Shown: piece by piece, positions 59,058-64,000 of the stretch
Numbering within the stretch: the first letter of the stretch is position 1
How the letters are laid out: the number at the start of each line of letters is the position of its first letter
From: Peribolospora baueri
Taxonomy: Eukaryota > Basidiomycota > Peribolosporomycetes > Peribolosporales > Peribolosporaceae
Direction of reading: 5' to 3'
NCBI GenBank assembly: GCA_029717555.1
Contig: JAMDHS010000009.1
Span: 248,001 to 312,000, forward strand
DNA length: 64,000 nt
The notes under the pieces: model-generated
What the model was told of the DNA's origin: nothing
Seen by the model: only the letters and a program-made list of their open reading frames with translations
Databases searched by the model: none
Made by a program: the position numbers and the translations under genes

Positions 59058-60460
59058 CTGAGGGACGAGGGATGAAAGAAGGAGGAGAATCTTCGCCGAA
59101 GAATGAGAGCCATTTCGTAATAGCGGAGATGGGACGGCGGCGGAACCGGCGGCTGGCATGTCGATATCGGGGTAAGGAGACGAGCGCGCGGAGAAGCGGG
59201 AGGGTCGGCGTCGGCGAGACGGAGAGCGCTAGAGAGAGCGGCAAGAGACCGCACCAGGCAGGCGAGCCGGAGCGGGGTGTGTTGAAGAAAGTCGAGAAGA
59301 GAGTATACAAGGATGTAGAGGAGATCGGCGGCGCTGGCCGTGGAGCGTTGTGTCGTCCACCTTCGACGCTTCCGGTGTAATCATCCGCTGCCAAGATTGA
59401 GGATGACCGTCTTGGTTGGAACGGGACGGTGAGCTTAGTCAGCACGGAAGGCACGTGCCGACGGCGACAACGGCGACGACAGCGACGACGACAACGACGA
59501 CATCGTGTTTGACCACTTCCTCGACTTTCCGTACGGTTCGCACTGAGCAACCGGTTCTCTCTCCCGCTCGCTGAGATGCGCTGCTGATCCCTTGCCATAA
59601 TGGATTTCCCCGCAAGCTCATTTTCTCTCTCTAATCCGTCCAGGGCAGGCACAGCCGATTGTGTCCGGCTGCAGTAGCAATTGAAAAGATAGACATGGTC
59701 GGCGTGAGGACGGACCCCTTGCCCCTCTTGCCGTCGCTGTCGTCCACTGCATATGTACATGACCAGTTCATCCGTATCACTGCGTCATGACGCGTTTTGA
59801 CAATAGCCCTCGTATCGCCTGATTCACTTCGCTCGGATCGGAACTCCTTGCATTCCACAAATCCGAGGTGGGCTACAAGGTGAAGAGGATGCGGGCCGCC
59901 GACTGTCCCGGCGTGAGTGCTTACTGCTCACGTCAGCAGAGATCGCTCACCGACCGCGACCTCGATGGACGGTTCGCATAGCAGCACATGTCCTTCGAGC
60001 TGCCCCATGTCTGGCGATTGTCATACCGTGGGCATCGTTGAGAAAGAAGTCGGCCATGCCGTCGAGGACTTTGCGATGGGTGATAGGAAGAGCGCGCGGC
60101 GTCAACATGTTAGCTCACCATTTTACTCCTGTGCCAGGTTTCCGGCTTCACCTCCTGGACTACCAGTCTGGTCCAGCGAGTGCAAAGCGAATAAGTATAC
60201 CGCTTTAAACGTCAGCATGATCGACTACGGTGATGGTGAGTGCGCGCGCTCGTCGCCGAGGTATCTTAGTAACACGGCTCCGAACCCGCTGATGCAGTGT
60301 CTTTTCTCGCTTACATTTTGCTCGCATTCCCGGTACAGCTGCCCACAAACGTTTTCATAGAGGAAGCCGCCGAGAAGAATCGAGTAGGAGCGGACTTAAA
60401 TACCGAAACGAGCATGACACGACTGTCTCTTGGAAACAACATTGTGGTAGTCCTACCGCA
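59058..60460. other. 1.4 kb region without a supported gene
   Basis: A protein-like plus-strand stretch lies near 60147-60237 (SSECKANKYTALNVSMIDYG), followed by GTGAGT and, after CCCGGTACAG at 60340, another (LPTNVFIEEAAEKNRVGADL) that ends at 60518. The phases I can find do not join, so I call no gene. (CGACGA)-type repeats lie at about 59465-59505. Confidence 0.3.
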
Positions 60461-61057
60461 TCAATGCATCGCTCGACATTCATCCCGCCACGACCTGAAC
60501 TTGTCCAATGTTTGCTGACCGACGTGGAAGCGGCCGTCTTGGGTGACCATGCGCCCCTCAGCCTCAAAGAGGGAGATGAGGTCTTCGAGCGCGTTCTGGA
60601 GCGCGCTCATCTTCTCTTCGAACAGGTACGGGTTCTCCGCGGTGTGTGCCGGGCTGAGTGCCGACCCCTGCCCTCCTTTAGGAATCGGAGTTCGTTTGGG
60701 GTTCTCATGCCGAGGGTCCGCCGGCGGCTCGAAGTGCTCTGGCGGAGGCGCGGCTGCAGAGACGGACAGGAAGGGCGCGACAGGGATAGAGGAATAGGTA
60801 GGGACAACCAAGATATTCAATCCTCCGGGCCTGGTTAAAAAGGTAGAGCGGGAACAAGCACATGCCACTCACGAATGGGGTCGGCTTTGGGATACACGCC
60901 GGCAGGGTTCTCCCTAGTCGGCTCAGGGCCCTTGGCGCCGCTGGTCTGGCCGGGGAACTTTGCGTCTGCTTCGCCTAAAAGAAGGGGAAGCGAAGAGGCC
61001 ATGAGAGGAGCTAGGAGCTCTTGCTCGCTCTGCGTGCGCGGGAATCTCACCTAGCAT
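60461..61057 (-). CDS. Small protein of unknown function
   Basis: Exons 61057-61051, 60974-60873 and 60822-60461 give 156 aa in consistent phase. It starts MLGEADAKFPGQTSGAKGPE, has a Pro-rich middle (HFEPPADPRHENPKRTPIPK) and ends with a helical acidic/amphipathic segment (YLFEEKMSALQNALEDLISL then FEAEGRMVTQDGRFHVGQQT). The first exon holds only seven coding bases. I do not recognise a family. No signal peptide or membrane helix. It could be a subunit of a larger complex. Confidence 0.5.
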
Positions 61058-61774
61058 GATTGCACGATAGAGAAGAGGGACAGGAGTGTCAGGATGAGGA
61101 ATGAAGAGATGATGTGTGTCGTGCAAGAAGAGCGAAGCGACGACGAGCCAGTTCTTCGATCTGGTCGTCTACACACTCGATCACTGACGTCACGCTAGCC
61201 GAGCATGGGACCACCTCGGGAGGCCACATTGTCTTGCGCCAGCTCCAGCCTTAGCTGCCTTTGACCTGTAGTTAGCTATTTCAGCCAGCTCTAATCCTTT
61301 CGTGTCCTCATCTGCGGGACGAACGACGGCATAGGTCCATCTTCCTTCACCCTAGCCACCTGCCATGGGCAAGCGGGCTAGCGAACCGTGAAACCGGGGT
61401 AGTCATCACGTGCTTCACTTGCCTCGACTATTTCCCTCTGGATCATCGCCCGTCTTGTCTCGCCCTACTTAACTGCTCACCCATCTCAGAGCGCCTCACC
61501 GCTGCCCCTTGTCTTCGCCGATGCTCCTGCTTCAGAACGCGTGGGGGGAAACAAGGTCCGGACGACTGCCGAGCAGCGACGGCGCTCTGATCCTTCGGGG
61601 AGGCTCCGATAAGATAAGGTGGCTCACTTAATCCGATCTATACGAAGGCTTTCCTCCTCGCCCTCATACCATTCGCACCCACACAGGAAAGAAGAGCAGA
61701 GCAGAGCATAGCAGAAGGACAACAGCCAAGGCGAGCGACAAGCCTTGTCCCCTCCCCCTTCTCTGTCCCCGATC
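61058..61774. promoter_or_regulatory. Divergent promoter region
   Basis: About 0.7 kb between the small unknown gene (minus) and the nickel transporter gene (plus). A GATAAGATAA stretch near 61608 (61606-61618) could be GATA-factor sites, as seen upstream of nitrogen- and metal-regulated fungal genes; this is inference. Confidence 0.4.
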
Positions 61775-63705
61775 ATGGTCCTCGTCGCTCCGGCCCCCGA
61801 CACCGACGCCTGTCCATCTCACTGCGAGCACCGCCAGCGGGGCATAGCAGGCAGTCACGAGACCTCGGAGGCCAGCCTCAGAGCAGCAGAATTGAGGGAC
61901 AGGTTCTCCGCGGGTGGAGATGCGCATGAACAGGAGGGGAGCGAGCCGTGCAATGAAAGAGTGAGCGTCCATCAACCGCCTCGGAGGACAGAGGATTGCA
62001 TATCCGCAAGCTGGGACAGTCCAAAAAGGACTGGCGAAGGTGCTATGAGAACGGGAACGTCTCCGTTGACCATAGGTATTCGTTTTTGTCTCAGTTCCTC
62101 TCATCTGCGCAGCCGCCCACACATATCAAGGCAGAATCGGAAGTGACGCAAGCTAACCTCCGAGCTCCCTCGCCAACCTTGCTCTCGCGTTCAAATCCAC
62201 CAGCCTCCGCCTCGTCCCGCTCACACTTCCCCAGCCAGCTCTTTTATCGTATCCGACGCCGCTTCCTCACCCGCCGCCTATCGAAGCCGAAGGCCTCTCG
62301 CACGCTCACCCTTTTCGGCCGCTCCCTCCTCCTCATTCTTCTAGAACTTCTGGCCAACATTGTGCTCTGGGTCGTTTCAAGCTCCTGTAGTCGGGACACC
62401 AGGGGCGTATTGGGAGTTGCCTTGATTGCTTGGGTGGGTCTCTTCTGGTCCTATTTGTCAAAGGCGGATGGGACGCCGCGGCGAGCGCGACTCCGGAAGG
62501 ACCGTGGACGATCCACCGATCCTTCCTCGGTGCCCATCCACATTGTTCGCTTCCATTTCGGTCCTCAGTCAGATCCAGTTTAGTTACTCACCTCGCACCG
62601 CGCCTCGTCTCACACACAGACCATCGGTCTTCGACACGGCTTAGACGCAGATCATAGTGAGCCTAACCTTCACTCGTCCTCTAGTCTCCTGTCCTCCCCC
62701 CTCTTTCGCCTCCTTCCTCGCCGATATGCCCTTGACCTTTACTCTTACTTTTGCCTCAACTCTCGTCGGATCCCAAGTCAGCGCGATAGACAACGCAACC
62801 CGTCGAATGGTCTCCCTCTCACGCCGTCCCGTCACTTGCGGTCTTTTCTTCTCCCTCGGACATAGCACCATTGTTGTGACGGTCGTGAGTGGAAAAAGAG
62901 CCAACGGTCGATGCGACGTCAACATTTCCTTCCTCGATCTAACGCTCGAGCCCCTCTTATGGTGCAGTCTGAGAAAGAAAGCGTGAAACGCTGACATGTC
63001 CGTTCATCGATGTCCTTTGCTTTTCGTCCCTTCCCGTCCGCATCTCATGATCAGACAACGGCCATAGCCGTCTCCGTCCCCGTCTTCTCTCATCTTTCCG
63101 ATGTCTCTTCCGTAGGCGGCACCGTGGGCACAAGTGTGAGCGCCAGCTTCCTCGCTCTCGTAGGCATAATCAATTCTTTTGTGCTCTGGAGGCTGTGGAG
63201 GGAGAGGAGAAGAAGGCACGCGGAGCCGGGAAGAGGAGGGGGCGGGGGTGAGCGCGATGAAAAGGAGTTTGGGAAGAGGGGACAGGGGCCGGAGGGATTG
63301 GACTTGAAGGAAGAAAAGGTGTGTCGGACGTGCGTCTTGCGTTTGTTCGTTTGCTCCTCCCCTCATCCTAGATTCGCCCTTCACTCCTTCCTTCCTTCCT
63401 TTCCCGACCGGCCCATTCGATTCCCACAGCCAGTATCTTCATTCCCACCCCCCGTCCTCTCCGTCCCCTCCCTCCCTTGTCCGCAGCCCGTTCATTTCCC
63501 TACCTCGCTTGCCACCCCCCTCACCGCAGTGAGGGAGCAGGGAGACGGGAAGACGACGACCGCGGCCGCAGCGGAGGACGCAGAGGATGAGAGCGAGGCG
63601 GTGAGCAACGGAGTGCGCCTGCCACGGGAGAGGAGGAGAACGACGATGGGGTGCATGACGAGAGTCGTCTGGCCTCTATTAAAACTCGTCGATAGGCCTT
63701 GGAAA
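61775..63705 (+). CDS. NicO-family high-affinity nickel/cobalt transporter (3' end beyond last exon found)
   Basis: Exons seen: 61775-61960, 62095-62433, 62620-62656, 62778-62884, 63055-63318 and 63487-63705, in phase. A cytosolic N-terminus of about 135 residues precedes LLLILLELLANIVLWVVSSS. The family signature follows across a splice: GLRHGLDADHI then SAIDNATRRM, the HX4DH metal-binding motif. Next come CGLFFSLGHSTIVVTV, SASFLALVGIINSFVLWRLW and MTRVVWPLLKLVDRPWK. These transporters import Ni2+/Co2+ at the plasma membrane, for example for urease. The expected next block (MYPVGxLFGxGFDTA) is not found in the last 300 bases, so the gene either continues past 64000 or is incomplete. The N-terminal exon is the least certain part. 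Confidence 0.75.
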
Positions 63706-64000
63706 GTGAGCGACTCGTGCAGTTCCGTCTTCTTCGCCTTGCCTTCTCGAAGCGAGGGTTCGAAAAGGGTCCTGGAAAATTGTGGTGGGGGAAACGGAGC
63801 GATACCTGATCCCACCGCCCGTCTCTTCCTTTTGTTCGCATCCCCGCTTGACGTCGTTTGACGGTACCTCGACGAATCGGCTGGTGGTATATTAGATGTG
63901 AGTCGCATCGATTCGACCCGACCCCTTTCCTCTTTCTCCGTGTTTGCATCGAGAAGGCGAACGCCGAGCTGCCCACCTCGCTCGAGAGAGCGCACGGCTA

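Overview
The window looks like a nuclear chromosome segment from a GC-rich, intron-dense basidiomycete. The single-copy gene set (REV1, LIP2, eIF2D, SFA1, epsilon-COP, FKBP12, a MAM3/CNNM protein) is fungal. Introns are mostly 45-130 nt, start GTGAGT/GTGCGT and end in pyrimidine-rich CAG. Exon counts of 7-15 per gene and several micro-exons point to Basidiomycota; Pucciniomycotina or Microbotryomycetes is my best guess, not a proven placement. All exon boundaries were set by hand from splice sites, reading phase and remembered family motifs.

Layout. 1-10.3 kb: the C-terminus of REV1, a FRAY/OSR1-type Ste20 kinase, lipoyl transferase LIP2 and an F-box-like gene. 10.4-13.9 kb: a tandem array of five small minus-strand units sharing a half RanBP2-type zinc-finger motif, separated by repeated spacer DNA. 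14.9-25 kb: a SUV39/Clr4-like SET protein, an NmrA/isoflavone-reductase-like gene with one frame break, two pentanucleotide microsatellites, a P-loop sulfotransferase-like gene, a branched-chain aminotransferase and an HSL-type hydrolase. 25-37 kb: an 11-exon dihydroflavonol-reductase-like SDR, a mitochondrial K+/H+ exchange-related protein, FKBP12 with two in-frame starts, a 2.2 kb stretch with unassigned coding-like fragments, a CaCA cation exchanger and S-(hydroxymethyl)glutathione dehydrogenase. 37-49 kb: a prenylatable MINDY deubiquitinase, a tiny unassigned gene, eIF2D/TMA64, a small conserved fungal protein, epsilon-COP and a PARP-type zinc finger/AT-hook protein. 49-64 kb: an NDUFA4-like subunit, a Gfo/Idh/MocA dehydrogenase, a nitronate monooxygenase, MAM3/CNNM, a small unknown protein and a NicO nickel/cobalt transporter cut by the window end.

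Most genes are ordinary housekeeping or metabolic genes without operon-like logic. NAD(P)- or FMN-dependent enzymes are common (SDR, SFA1, dihydrodiol dehydrogenase-like, nitronate monooxygenase, NmrA-like), but the gaps between them argue against a single pathway cluster. The part I would call possibly undescribed is the 10.4-13.9 kb tandem zinc-finger array. Three unrelated frame breaks (near 9315, 10700 and 17100) would each be restored by one G after AAG, so sequencing error should be excluded before calling those genes broken.
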